Source: Ooceraea biroi
Taxonomy: Eukaryota > Arthropoda > Insecta > Hymenoptera > Formicidae
NCBI RefSeq assembly: GCF_003672135.1
Contig: NC_039519.1
Coordinates: forward strand, 7,564,001 to 7,628,000
Direction: 5' to 3'
DNA: 64,000 nucleotides
This document shows, piece by piece, positions 1-11,782 of this stretch (position 1 is its first letter; every line of letters starts with the position of its first letter). Under the pieces are notes generated by a model, which was not told the origin of the DNA, ran no database searches, and saw nothing but the letters and a program-made list of their open reading frames with translations. Made by a program: the position numbers and the translations under genes.

Positions 1-169
1 ATGTGTTTCAACAGATTGCAACGTAACTTCGTTCTTTTTGCACAGTATAGACATTTATGCTTCGGTGCTTTTCCACATTCGTCCCTCACATGTCTGGTCA
101 ACGAGCTATAATATACGTATGTATTTCCGCAGGTCTTGCAAGTATGCATCTGATTGCCCAAAAGATAGC
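1..169 (-). CDS. lola: lola terminal exon Z1 (partial, two-finger module)
   Basis: Last coding exon of one Lola isoform, cut by the left edge of the window. After the acceptor TTTTCTTTTCAG the frame reads G-YLLGNQMHT, then finger 1 at about residues 11-32 (Cys11, Cys14, His27, Cys32) and the linker GKAPKHK. Finger 2 opens with Cys40 and Cys43, and its first His (about 56) is nearly the last codon visible. The second His, tail and stop lie outside. Finger 1 contains YYSSLTRH, very close to YYSSLARH in Z18, so these two may be duplicates. There is no ATG upstream in frame that could make it a free gene. Identity is firm; the 3' limit is unknown. Confidence 0.88.
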
Positions 170-2056
170 CTGAAAAGAAAAATCATCCACGTTAATATCA
201 TATATATGACTTAGCTATCCGTTTCCAATAGCTGCTGATGTTCGTTGGAGAGCATTCCTCCAACAGAGAGATTACGTTTTAGAATTAATTATAAAATGGC
301 CATATATTGTGCTAAGTATACAAACAATAATTTATAATTAATTTATACTTATAATTAATTTTCGCATGTATACTTAGCGCAATAGATTACCGTTAAAAAG
401 AAACATCTAGCAATTTATAATAAAAATTGATATTTGTCATCCAAATGTATTGTACACATACAATTATTAAATAATAAATACATACTTAATAAAATTATTG
501 CAAAGTCAAAAGTAATACTTAGGAATTTTAGTTTAAATTAGTACTTACACTAAAGTATGTTCTATGTATATCTTGTTATATTCCTATTTTGTTAAAAAAT
601 ATTTCATTTCCAATAATGTTAAAATCTCAAATAACAAAAAGTCGAATATCAACGATTAATTCTCTTACTATTACCTATACATTATTACAGATATGTTAAT
701 GTTTGTCTCGCAAAACCTCGCAAGAATGCTGGGAGAAGTAGCATACATCAAAAGTCTATATCTACGCATTTTCTGCGTTTTTATGTATACCTTCTTCTTC
801 TTTATGATAAGAATGTTCTTCCTTTCAAACAGTTCAACTATTCTTTGGCGTGAATAAGGTTACAGAATTGTTAAAAACAAAGACAGACTATATAAGCATG
901 AAACAAACAAAGAAGCGAAATAAAATTGCGTTGATATAATGACATAACATGCACTCATTGGTATCTTCTTATTAATTTTGAGAAGAACAATGTATGACTG
1001 TTGTTCTTTGACATATTTTTATTTCTATAAATGCTTATTTATTCGTACTTAATAAATAAATCTCTTTTTGAAATCTTTCTGAAATAAATATATTTTTCAT
1101 CACAATGTTTCAGGAAATTGTTAAATAATACATTTGCGTTTATTAAGAAAATTTAACTTTTTCCAAGTTGTTCTCAAATATAATTTTAATACCCAATTTG
1201 AATAGCGATTGAAAAATACAGAAGCATTATATTTCCGAAACGTATTTTATGAAAAAGTGTTTAGTAAAAATATACATGTCGTGCGTATGCACATTAATTA
1301 TATAAATATTATTTATATAAATATACATATAAGTAATAATATGATAATTATTCACAAAATCTTATCAAGTTATACAATTAAAAATAAATTAACTTTTTAG
1401 TTTTTTAAATCTCATATATTATATATTATAATGTACAATTAAATAAAGTATTAAACAATTTTAATGTTTCATAAGTTGAAAGATTATGGAAATTGCTTAT
1501 TTAAAAAATGGAAATCGAATTCAAATGTCTTCTGTAAACAAAATTCATAAAAAATGTAAAATAAAAATCACGCGCCCAGTAATGTTTTTTATAAATATGT
1601 TATTTACATGCAATATTTTAAGAAATAATATCCATTGTGCGTGATCAAGAAGATTACAGTTTCTAAACCGGATATAAAGTCAAAAGATATGCTATCTCAT
1701 CATATTCTTGCTTACACAATTATATAACAATGTATTTTAACTTTGCATCTCTTTCAATTATTTGTTTTATACATCAGAGAGTGCTACAAAATATGATATT
1801 TCGTAACTTTTCTTTAAAAAATTCATACAGCACAAAATTTGCGATATATCTCTCAAAGGATATTAATTATTACAATAATAAAACTGCATGTATACAAATA
1901 TTACTTTGATATTGTTTGCGATTGTTATTATACAAAGAAATATCATGTTTCATAATAACTGTTTCTCATTTATAAAAAGAAAATAACAAACGTGAATTAA
2001 GACAATTGCAAAGTGAATAATCGCTTCCTCGAATATTTTTCCGCGGAGATTAAATT
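170..2056. other. 3' UTR of Z2 and intron before Z1
   Basis: AT-rich throughout, with no finger motif on either strand. The first clear AATAAA on the minus strand is near 1040, so the Z2 message may use a weaker signal or have a long tail. Confidence 0.6.
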
Positions 2057-2226
2057 TTAACAACCATGCTCCTTCTTCAAATGATTCAACAGATTGAATT
2101 TCATGGGCATGATGTTGTGACAGTACGGACAAGTGTATAAAATCCTGCCGCATTCTTCTCGCACGTGCCGATTCAATGCCATTCGCGACCTGTAGGTTTT
2201 CTTGCACTCGCAGCACGTATGGAAAC
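2057..2226 (-). CDS. lola: lola terminal exon Z2 (two-finger module)
   Basis: A 56-residue C-terminal module with almost no leader: G-FHT leads straight into finger 1 (Cys5, Cys8, His21, Cys26) and finger 2 (Cys33, Cys36, His49, His54), then GC and stop. The acceptor is TTCCTTCCGTTCCAG. The frame stays open for 88 nt above the acceptor, so a longer ORF can be drawn, but that part has no finger sequence and holds the pyrimidine tract. A 48-nt exon about 155 nt upstream ends in the matching phase and probably feeds this one, supplying the leader it lacks. Finger 2 has an unusual M-P-M-K-F-N recognition region. Confidence 0.88.
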
Positions 2227-2380
2227 CTGGAACGGAAGGAAGAGTAACTATCATTGAGTAGCTGTTCCTATACACATCACGACGGTAACAATGCCCTTGC
2301 TCGTAAAAAAGCATTAGCGTATAATATTAATATTTGTATTCCGTATGTGCGGTACATATTCGATTATTTTCTTGTCGTAC

Positions 2381-2428
2381 CAGGTAACTCGCCAGAATCA
2401 TAGTGTCCTGTAGAATCCTTCAGGCGAT
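2381..2428 (-). CDS. lola: candidate 48-nt linker exon of lola feeding Z2
   Basis: A short exon with an acceptor (TTCTGTATTTCAG) and a donor (G|GTACGA). Read in the array phase it is open throughout and gives D-RLKDSTGHYDSGELP plus one base. Its 48 nt preserve the phase, and its last G joins Z2's first bases GT to make Gly. Z2 has the shortest leader of the early modules, so an added leader makes sense. No other array exon showed an equally clean partner in my reading. The donor is only moderately good. An optional cassette rather than a constitutive exon is possible. Confidence 0.6.
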
Positions 2429-2667
2429 CTGAAATACAGAATGTTTTTAATCAGTCGTTAGTTATGTCCCGAAGAAAGTTCACAAAGGGTAAAAAGAAAG
2501 AATTGGAAATATTTTGAGGAAAAACATCGATGAATAAGTTTTATACTGAGAAAAAACAGCATTTATAAGATTTTCGTAAAGGAATACATATTGTTTATAA
2601 AATTATATATATACATATATATATATATATATGTATGTATTTATGTGTATATATTTATGTGTATAAA

Positions 2668-2730
<63 letters not shown>

Positions 2731-3939
2731 TGTGTGTGTATCGTATCTTAAAATAAAATAAAGAATTTTTTTATTACAATAAAATTTCTATTGTTATTGT
2801 TAAGTAAAATTTTAATTCAAGAACAATTAACAATCTGGGGAAAAAAAGGTCGTTGTAACATTTGGCCTGTCATCTAAAAATGAGACTCGTCCTATTTTTG
2901 AATGCTTTTCTGACACTTTATTGTTTGTGTATTACGAAAATACATGCATTTATAAATACTACGGATTATGTGATATTTTTATAATCATGTTTGCGTAAGC
3001 AGTTGGCATAACACTTCGTATCGAAATAGAATTTTGAGATTTATATATAGCAAGAATCGATAATGTATAGTATTGGCAACGATAATCATTGTCAGATCTC
3101 AGCATCGATTCTCATTACATACGAAATATTCATTTATAGCACATTTGATTATTTTTCAATATCTGGCTTCCAACATCTGATAGCAAAATGAATATTTTCC
3201 GATGTCACACTCCTTCAATTATGAGGAAAGATATTATATATGTGTATGATATATAAAAGCATATGTGTGCAAGATGCATGACAGCATACATCTCGTATAA
3301 TCCCTATTATTGTCACTCAGTCTTTTTTTCTTTATAATTTATTGTGGGATACAAATTTCTGCGTTGTATTAATAATGATCGTATGCTTGTTGTTCGTACT
3401 TGTATGTACGTTGGTCATTATTACCATCTTAGTACTTATGTGGCTTTATACTAAAGCGATACGGAGAAAAAAAGTACATTACAAATAATAATTTGTATTT
3501 CTTCATATCATTTCTGGTTTGCTGCGCACTACTGTCTATTATCTATTTATTAAAGTCTGATTTTCTTTACAACTCCTGATGAAGTTTGCCGGTAGTTAGG
3601 TCACTATAAACGCAATAGTCGATTTATTCTACAATAAAATCGACTCTATAACAGACTCGAAAGTTATTACCGTTTTCTGCATCGATCTTACAAGAATTTA
3701 CGAAAAATATACTCTTCGAAGTATACACGTCCTCTAATCGGATTTCTAATCAAAACTACTAAGAGAACGGTCGTCGAGCATCTTGAAATAAGTTACTTCT
3801 CTTAACGGAGCTGTAAAATGCTCGAAATAGAATTGATAAGTCACGACAGCACATAATCCACTGGCTGCGAAGAATCTTAACGATTAAGGCAATTCGACAA
3901 TTTCTTCTCTGTCGTCTGTTACTACTACATATAAGTGAT
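2429..3939. other. 3' UTR of Z3 and intron before the linker exon
   Basis: Holds the minus-strand AATAAA at 3623-3628 and a compound AT/CA/GT microsatellite (about 2608-2739). Nothing coding was seen. Confidence 0.6.
2669..2739. repeat. (CA)29(GT)6 microsatellite
   Basis: An uninterrupted CA run (2669-2727) turns into GT (2728-2739). The junction is palindromic and could fold back. An AT-rich run precedes it. Confidence 0.95.
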
Positions 3940-4151
3940 TTATGTATTCGGCGAGGTAACTTTGAAATGTTGCTCGGCCTGATGGGCGTGCAAGATGAAG
4001 GCTTTGAATGCGGCAAACGGGCACAGTGGGCACTTGAATTGTGGCGGCTCACACTTGTGCTTCAAGTAGTTGCTCCACATCTTGTAGAACTTGCTGCACA
4101 TGGTACAGGTGTAGCCGAGTACCTGATCACCCATGTACATCTTCCGGTAAG
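3940..4151 (-). CDS. lola: lola terminal exon Z3 (two fingers, shortened first finger)
   Basis: A 70-residue module: leader A-YRKMYMGDQVLGYT, finger 1 from Cys16/Cys19, finger 2 Cys41, Cys44, His57, His62, tail FKVTSPNT. Finger 1 is odd: after the usual 12 residues the His is followed by a single residue and then Cys (H-K-C) instead of H-x4-C, so three residues are missing. Whether this folds with zinc is uncertain. Z35 has the same H-K-C and also an M-W before it. The acceptor is TTCCTCTGTTTCCAG. An AATAAA lies 312 nt below the stop (3623-3628). Confidence 0.87.
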
Positions 4152-5721
4152 CTGGAAACAGAGGAACTACGTTAGTCAATTTAAATAGAAGCTGCTTGAG
4201 CTGTTCAAGCCTCGCAAGAGAGGTTCAACAAAAACAGCAGTATCAAGATCACGGTCACGATGAAAATACTCGCGAATGTCTATAGCAACGAGCAGTCCGA
4301 TTTATGAGATATCATTTTACGTTTGTGAACTAATCTATAAATTAATTTTTGGATAGCAATTTAACAAGATAAAGAAATTAATTGAAACCTTCGTTTGAAC
4401 AAAGGTAGCAATATGTCTGTGTTATGGAATAATTTGTCTGGCTACTTTTTGTAAAATATTAAATTTTAAAACATAATAATTCAAAATTTTAATTTCTTTC
4501 TCGTTACATGCATCAAATATTATATTAGTAGTCCTTCTTATGAATAGATGAATGTTTTTATATTTTTTTTCAAAAGATCACAAACACTATTTTCGATAAC
4601 GCAAATACGTTATGCATTTATATAATAAATTATATTTACGTTTAATGCATCAAGTACTATTTAAGAGATCTCATAAATCAAGCTTAGTATTCTAATAAGT
4701 TATCAGATTGACACTTCTTGCCGCAAGGAAATCGGAAATTTGCTCTTTCCGAAAGCTTGGTACATCCCTCAGGATTCAAAAGCCATCTTAAAAATCAATA
4801 AAAGCTCGGAAAAATTTGCAAATAACTCACACAAAGATTACTACTCTATAAGTTCTAGGAAGAGTCTGATTCGGGATGAGGAAGATTAGAAGTCATTATA
4901 CCAAGCTGCCAAACATGTTTTATTAAAGCACTATGCTGAAATATATACAACATTAATTTGCCTTTCAATTTTTTAAATAACGAATTGGCAACAAAACATA
5001 ACAACTGAAATCCAAGAATTAAAATAGAAAAAGAAATTAGAAAATAGAAAAACCTTTTCTCTTAGTCCTATATTGGGCTCTTGAACTTCTTTATTTTGTC
5101 ATATAATATTTTTTTCTCTTTCTCTTTTTCTTCAATAAAGAATCAAGAATTATATATTATATACTAATAAATATAAACACGTTTCTTCATATCTCACTAA
5201 ACAATAACATACATTTTCGATAGTTAAATAAAAGAATCTCATAAAAGAGTGTTTCTTGTATTTAAAAAGATAAATGTTTCAGAAAAGAAAGATCTTTAGT
5301 ATAATAAAACAGCAATTTTTATTCAATTTTATATAATTATAGAATTTTACATTGTACGATCACAAAATCTCTTCAGTTGTCTATTGTTAAATCTTCGATA
5401 TGTACAATTTATGCGCGAAGAAATTCTTTACACACTTTTCCGGCGTTGTCAATCAAAAATTCGATCAGTACAAAAATTGAAGATTAAAGGCGTTTAAAAG
5501 AATATATATATATATATACACATATAATAAGAAGAGAACTTAACAATGCCAAGTCATGGAGTAAAAAATTTTCACTTTTGTATTCGTTTTGTATATCGTT
5601 TTATATAGTCTCATTCAAACGCTCTTCATCTTCATCTGAATAAATGTCAATAAGAAACTGTTTAATAAAAAATGTTTCATTAAACAGTATCAGTCAAGTT
5701 TGACAGAATAATACATGAGCT
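4152..5721. other. 3' UTR of Z4 and intron before Z3
   Basis: AT-rich. ATTAAA at 5661-5666 and AATAAA at 5318-5323 on the minus strand are the likely poly(A) signals of Z4. No other feature was recognised. Confidence 0.6.
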
Positions 5722-6020
5722 CTAACAAGCTGGAGAACGATTATGATTACAACTGTAATGTTTTTTGGTGTGCTGGTCAATGCTCCATTTATACGGGGTT
5801 TTGTACGAGCACATTTCGCAGCTAAACCTCAGTTTCGGATTCACACATTCATATTTTTGATGCTTCCAAAGGGATTTCTTCAACGTATAGGCCCTACTGC
5901 AATTCGTGCACACGTAAGCCTTATCATGTGATCCATCATTGTTCTGTTGTTGGCGCCGCACATTATTGATATCATAGCCATATGGTGTTTTACACATATG
6001 GCTACCATACCGTAACGAAG
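5722..6020 (-). CDS. lola: lola terminal exon Z4 (two-finger module)
   Basis: A 99-residue module. A leader of about 37 residues with a Gln/Asn-rich patch (RRQQQNNDG) precedes finger 1 (Cys38, Cys41, His54, Cys59), a linker longer by one residue (VNPKLRFS), and finger 2 (Cys68, Cys71, His84, His88, H-x3-H). The tail is YSCNHNRSPAC. The in-frame ATG at residue 9 is internal; the reading continues upstream to the acceptor TTAATGTTTCAG. Finger 1 shares SLWKHQKYEC with the middle finger of Z14 (SLWRHQKYEC), pointing to common ancestry. ATTAAA (5661-5666) and AATAAA (5318-5323) lie downstream. Confidence 0.89.
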
Positions 6021-8650
6021 CTGAAACATTAATGTCAGATCAATTAATAAAAATAAAGCGGCAATCTTAGATGCGAGCACATTGATCTAGCAAATATCAA
6101 TTGCAAGAGAATCTCAGATGGTCAAACAACTTTAAAATTCATATCGTGTGCACATCGAAGAACTGTCGATGTGACAAATATTATCAGGACAATTTCATAA
6201 AATTGTTATCAAGTTCAAATTAAAGATCAAATTAAAACAGTAGCTCGATCAATTGCAGAAGCAAAAACTGGTTTTAAACAATATTGTAAAATTTTTTCGT
6301 GTATCTATTGAGGCACTATTTGTATGAGCTCTAACATAAATTAATCTCATACTGCTTTAATTCATTGTAAGAAGAAGAGTATGTTATATATGATTATACA
6401 TCAAAGCTAAAACAATAATATCGTTTAATAAAAGCGATCATCATGTACAATTATATATGTAGACATCTTGCGCAAGTTATTCGGTTAAAAATTTTAATCC
6501 AGCATTATAAATAGTTTTCAGATAAAAATAAAATCTTAATAATTTCAAAAATAAAGTAGAAATTACTTTATTAACAGTGCACAAATTTAATTTAAATAAA
6601 AAATGTTCAATAAAATTATAAATAATATAAAGCCAATAAATTGCTTAAAATATTTCTCTTTTATAAGCCACAAAGCAGAAGTAGAAAACGGCAAGAAAGA
6701 AGTCAGAAGGCGCATATCGCTTGTAACTGTAAATTTATTGCAAATCTAACATAATACACCGATAGAGACATCGGTGAGAACAAATTCGACGACAATGCAC
6801 GGTAGAAGTACTTCCGCTTTTTATAACGTATCTGTAGTTAATAATGAGCACACAATATCTATTCGCATATAAAATAATTTATTGTATATTTTCGATATAG
6901 GCACAATTTTTACTAAAATTCTAAAACTTAAAGATATTTCTCTGTTATTCTATATATTCAATATATTTATTTTCGATTTCTATGCAAATTTTACATTAAA
7001 TATCAACATATATCGGTTTTTCATATTTTAATGAAAATATAATGCAGAATTGCACCCATATCAAAAATATGAAATTATATAAAACAGTGCAGCACTTATA
7101 AAGAGAGTCAAAACAGTAATTTGCTTAGTATAACAAATACAAAATTGAATACTTGGAGAATATTTAATGACGTTAAACAAAACATCAAAAACATTCTTCT
7201 TTACATAACAGTACATGCACTCCTTTCAGCTACAAATTTATAAATATTATTGTGCGTCTATAATACAATCGCAACAGTTGACAATTATACACGTCGCATA
7301 CTTTAAACTGTATTATCAAATGCTAATAGTTTGCTATAAAATCTTGCATTTGAGAAAAGAGACATTTTCTATAAATTAATTTTATAAATCTTGAATATTT
7401 GTGTACTAAATAAACAAATCTTATTAGAATGGATCATATATGGGTCATACAGATATCTATCCATAAATTCATAAAAATCTACGACATATTATAACACGCG
7501 TATTCAGATTTTTATTTGCAAGTAAAACATTTTCTTAATCAATTCTTCGCTCAATTAATTTGTATAGATATGACTAATTATTGACAGCTTGGTAGTTTTG
7601 TTTTAAATAACTGCAATTTGCAAAATAGATTTTGATATCTTACCCATGGTTTATTTCAGTTTTCCGTTACAGCAATCATGAATGCGATAATAACTTAATA
7701 TTAAAATTGTATCTATTATTGCTGTTTCTGTTATTTATTTGAGAAAGATAGGATATTTATTCCTTACATTATTGCTTCATTCTAAGCCAAAACTTTCCAA
7801 ACATAAGAAAGCCATATTATTAAAAAATGACTATTAGAAATGACTATTAGAAACTACATAAATGCATTATACGTATTTTAGATAAGAAGAAAAATTTTGG
7901 TAATTAAATAAGGAAATTGGAAAAGTTATTTTTATCTTGTCATTCATCGAAGAATTATCCATAGAAATTACTTTTCCAAATATAAAATAGCAAAAAATTT
8001 TACTTCACGCGTTTTCGATTTATTATATTTTTAAGATTATTTTTTTACCAATGCTATACCATTAATAACAGATAATTGGTCCTATATTTATACTTATTTT
8101 ATATTTTATGTTGAAGAATCCTTTAAATGTTTTTTTCACACAAATACTTTTAAATTACATATGTTAAATAAAAAAATAAATTATGATAAAATATTGTTAG
8201 TTTGTTTCATATTATACTCAGGAAAAGGATAATTAATACATTAACATTGAGTTAGAATTGAATATGTTGCGTAGTTGTAATCGGACCCTATTATACAACG
8301 ATATTCTAAGTGACTTAATTACTGATACAAATCAAAAACATCCGTATTGTAGTTATTTATATTATAAATAATATACATAATTACATGCATTTATATACAT
8401 TTACATGATCGAGGTTTTAATTCTCTCTTCATGATAAAGTATTCCAAAACTTATTATTAAAAAAACTTGATTATTAAACTATAAACCTTTAAATTCGTCC
8501 ATTAATTTGGGAATTAAAGGTTGTAAATAAATTAAACGATGATCTATTCCTATACAACAATAATTTCTGAAAAAAATCTTGGATAAAAAGATTGCACGAG
8601 AACAAAAATCAAATAAAATCTGAAGAAAAGAAAGAAAAAAATATTATCCT
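6021..8650. other. 3' UTR of Z5 and intron before Z4
   Basis: 2.6 kb of AT-rich DNA with no finger codons, repeats of note or recognisable mobile element. Confidence 0.55.
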
Positions 8651-9006
8651 TTACTGCTTTGGTTCGCTCATGATAGCGCGATGGAAAGTTTTTATGTGTC
8701 TGCGTACGCAGAAAGAGTAGTTGCTGTGGAAGTTACAGAGCTCGCAACGGAACTTAAGGCCGCCAGTGTTATGAACATTTCTCACGTGTCTCTCGGTATT
8801 GGCCTTGTACATGCTCTTGTAAGGACAGAAGGTGCAGGCAAACTGCGCGCTACGCGAATTCATCTTGCAGCCGAACTGCATATGTTTCTTCAGCAGAGTT
8901 TTTAGGACGTAGACTTTCTTGCAGAAGGGGCATATATGCCGCTTGTGAACGGGATATGTAGGATCGTAGTTATTCACACAGCCGCGCATGTTCCAGTCCT
9001 CAGTGC
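8651..9006 (-). CDS. lola: lola terminal exon Z5 (three-finger module)
   Basis: A 118-residue module with three fingers instead of two. Finger 1 is about residues 26-47 (C-x2-C-x12-H-x4-C, ending FGC), finger 2 58-79 (C-x2-C-x12-H-x4-H) and finger 3 88-109 (CELC..RRHIKTFH), followed by RAIMSEPKQ. The linker between fingers 1 and 2 is longer than usual (KMNSRSAQFA) and that between 2 and 3 is NTGGLKFR. The acceptor is CGTTTGTTTCAG and the leader begins G-TEDWNMRG. The third finger should extend the DNA contact by about one triplet; that is inference. Confidence 0.9.
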
Positions 9007-10109
9007 CTGAAACAAACGAAAGATGCTAGGATGTAGCCGTGTTCGCTAGACGATGGCGAACATCTGCATAGATGAAACCTATAATAGGTCTTACCACTAT
9101 GAAATAATATGAAAGAACCAAGACGTACAATAATATACAATTGAATAATGCGACTATGTTGCCCGATTAATAAGGCTATTTTGAAATGTCAATATGCGAA
9201 CATTAAAAACAATGGATCGGTCTTTGGAAGTGCTTTTAACTATTTATCAATACAAAGATAGAGCATAGTTATCTATAGGTATAGATAGCAAAATGCTGAT
9301 AAACAAATGCTGATTTTTGGGTTTCTTAATTTTTGTCTTATCGTCCAGAATAAAAACATTAAAATGTAACAATAATTAAGATTATTCACGATTCCTTTGC
9401 TCTCTAGCTCTCTATAACACAATAAAAATTGAATTCTAAATTTATTTTAGATTACAAAGCAATGACGGATAAATCTTTAAAAATATTAAAACTTGTTAAG
9501 TTTAAGGAAATAATCGACTTTATAATACTATTATTTAACAATAGCATTAATAGCTTTACATACATATACACACTTATATTATATGAGACATGATATTTTA
9601 TAAAAGGTTTGACAGAGAAAAACATAATCATTCTTACTTTATAATATATAAAAAGTCATTTGCGTATTAATGCTCCTAATATGCAATATCTATTTCTAAT
9701 TTCACTATTCTGCATTAAAAGTACTCAAAAGACGAATCACAATAAAATATAAATAAATAATAAAGTGATCCCAAAGTAGAGAAATAAAATGTGAATAAAC
9801 TAAAGAAAATTAAGAAAGAGTTTCCACATATGGATTTCCAAAATTGGCTCATTATTATCTACTTGCAGTATTTTATCAGATGTTTAATTGCATTTGTAGT
9901 TTTCTTTATTATCACAACTCATTTATCAGATACACTTTAGGCAATGCAACCACGTGTCCACTTGGAATTAATGTCACAGCTAAACTCAACATTATATCGT
10001 TTGAATGAGACATTTGTTGGAAAATTCGTTTGTTATTTAAACGCATTGCGACAAAAACATTTACGGAAGATCAACTGATGTGAAACTCATATTCCTCCAT
10101 TCATTGCCG
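9007..10109. other. 3' UTR of Z6 and intron before Z5
   Basis: AT-rich; minus-strand AATAAA at 9905-9910. Nothing else was seen. Confidence 0.55.
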
Positions 10110-10339
10110 TCAGTTTGGATGCACATGTCGTATGTGCCTGAAGAGAACGTCCTTGCGACTGGTCTTGTACCCACAGAGGTTGCAATAGAACATGAGCGAT
10201 GTGCCGCATACAGTGCTCAAGTGACGCTGAAGGCTCGCCTTCCAAGCATAGCCCTTGTTGCATTTAGGACACACGAAGTTGGGCTTATCCGATTGTTCCC
10301 CGAAGGAGTCTTCTGATTGCTGCGCATCCAGACCAAACC
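10110..10339 (-). CDS. lola: lola terminal exon Z6 (two-finger module)
   Basis: A 76-residue module with no in-frame ATG ahead of its fingers, so it can only be made as a spliced exon. An acidic, Gln-rich leader (G-FGLDAQQSEDSFGEQSDK) precedes finger 1 (Cys24, Cys27, His40, Cys45; K-G-Y-A-W-K-A-S-L) and finger 2 (Cys53, Cys56, His69, His74), ending HPN and TGA. The acceptor is CTAATTTGTAG, one of the few TAG rather than CAG acceptors in the array. An AATAAA sits 200 nt below the stop (9905-9910). Confidence 0.89.
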
Positions 10340-11528
10340 CTACAAATTAGACGTAAAAATGTTAAAAAGGTAGAGGCCACTTTGAAAACAGACACCTCCA
10401 TTCTTCGATAAAAATCGACGAAACTCACGAAGAACTCGATGAGACATGAGACGGCGAAGTTGTTTCGTACTCATAACTAAACACATACTCACATTGTTGT
10501 GTAAAAACTTCATCGTGTACACGTTATTATAGTATACCTGAAATAAAATATGTAAATCTTTTCTTTTATTTTAATAGTATTATATATATTTCATCATAGT
10601 ATACCATTTATTTTTATGTGCTGTTTATTTAATGTAGTAGAACTGATGCAACTTTGTAGGAATATTGAAGAAATGGGTGTTTAATAATTAAAGATATTTT
10701 TATATCTTGATTAATGCAACATCTTTATTATTATTATTATATGTAAGTAAATTAAGGGAAAATCGCAAAGTTAATTATAAGAAAATTGATAATCGCAACA
10801 GTTTGAAAATGTTGCAATGCAATCAAGTTTTCGTGAAAAATAAGATCCCACATACATACATAATTGAGTTTTACAATACAATAAATATTTTGTAACAGGG
10901 ATAATAAAGACAACAGTAAAAACAGCATTCTCATTTTCTTTTTCATTGTATAAAATATGATACAAACAATACACTCTCGTGTAAAATCACATATTATTAT
11001 CAACAAAAATAAATTCAAATTCTTCTGAAGCGAAATTTATAAAAACTTATTAATATTTAATTGCTGTTTTATAACTTGTAATTATATTGCTTAACATAAT
11101 TCTATAAACCATAAACTATAATATAGCTATAAGTACAATCTGCATTAGACAAATAAAATTTTCCGTGTTGCAACGTAACAAAATATACGATTTATTCATA
11201 ACATTTCAATGTAATAATAACAATTAACGTAATATATAATTTAAACAATTGCAATTTAGCTTGGAAGTTGCAACAGAACTTTAATTAATAATTATATTTA
11301 TTATGTTAAGAATGACACATTGATATTCTTTATTGACAATGCTAACTCTGCTTTTGTCAAAGCAGAGTAAAAGAAATCAAAATTATTCGCAAGGTTTCCT
11401 AGTGTCCTAAATAATATTCCGGTAAACTGAATGGACATATAAAGATGTTATTTTGTTGTAAAACGTATCCACAAAATGTATTCTATACTCGGCAATTAAG
11501 ATCTCATACTTATCACACAACTAAAGTC
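10340..11528. other. 3' UTR of Z7 and intron before Z6
   Basis: AATAAA at 11329-11334 and 11297-11302 (minus strand). A 45-nt exon-like segment at 10493-10537 has AG and GTGAGT borders but stops in the array phase. Confidence 0.55.
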
Positions 11529-11782
11529 TCAACGTGTTTCCTCGAGCGACGCAGGTGCCAGATGCTCACGAACAATATGATACTTTAGCAAAGTAGGTAT
11601 TCTAGCTCTATGAGAGCAGTACGGGCAAGGATAGAGCGGCTCCATTTGACAGAAAAAATTCATGTGTTTCCGTAGGCTGCGCCAGTCGCTGTACCGTTTG
11701 GTGCATTTTAGACAACGCAGCTCGTCCTTGCATTGCTTCCAAATGTCACGCGGCAGTCCATCGCAGAAGAGTCGCAGTTTAA
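11529..11782 (-). CDS. lola: lola terminal exon Z7 (divergent two-finger module)
   Basis: An 84-residue module. The leader V-KLRLFCDGLPRDIWKQCKDELR is cysteine-containing and unlike its neighbours. Finger 1: Cys24, Cys27, His40, Cys45, ending FFC instead of YEC and lacking the usual Gly after it. Finger 2: Cys53, Cys56, His69, His74 with A-R-I-P-T-L-L before the His. The tail is LAPASLEETR. It has no start codon of its own in frame; the acceptor is GATCATGTTTCAG. AATAAA at 11329-11334 is about 195 nt downstream. One of the most diverged modules, but the finger spacing is exact. Confidence 0.88.

Noticed and set aside
2227..2314. Upstream extension of Z2 as coding sequence from a start codon
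   Set aside because: The segment holds the acceptor and pyrimidine tract of Z2. The same argument removes ATG- or TTG-started extensions of Z3, Z10, Z12, Z16, Z23, Z33 and Z39.
10493..10537. 45-nt exon-like segment with CAG acceptor and GTGAGT donor
   Set aside because: In the phase used by all array exons it hits TAA at once, and joining its open frame to Z6 would be out of frame.
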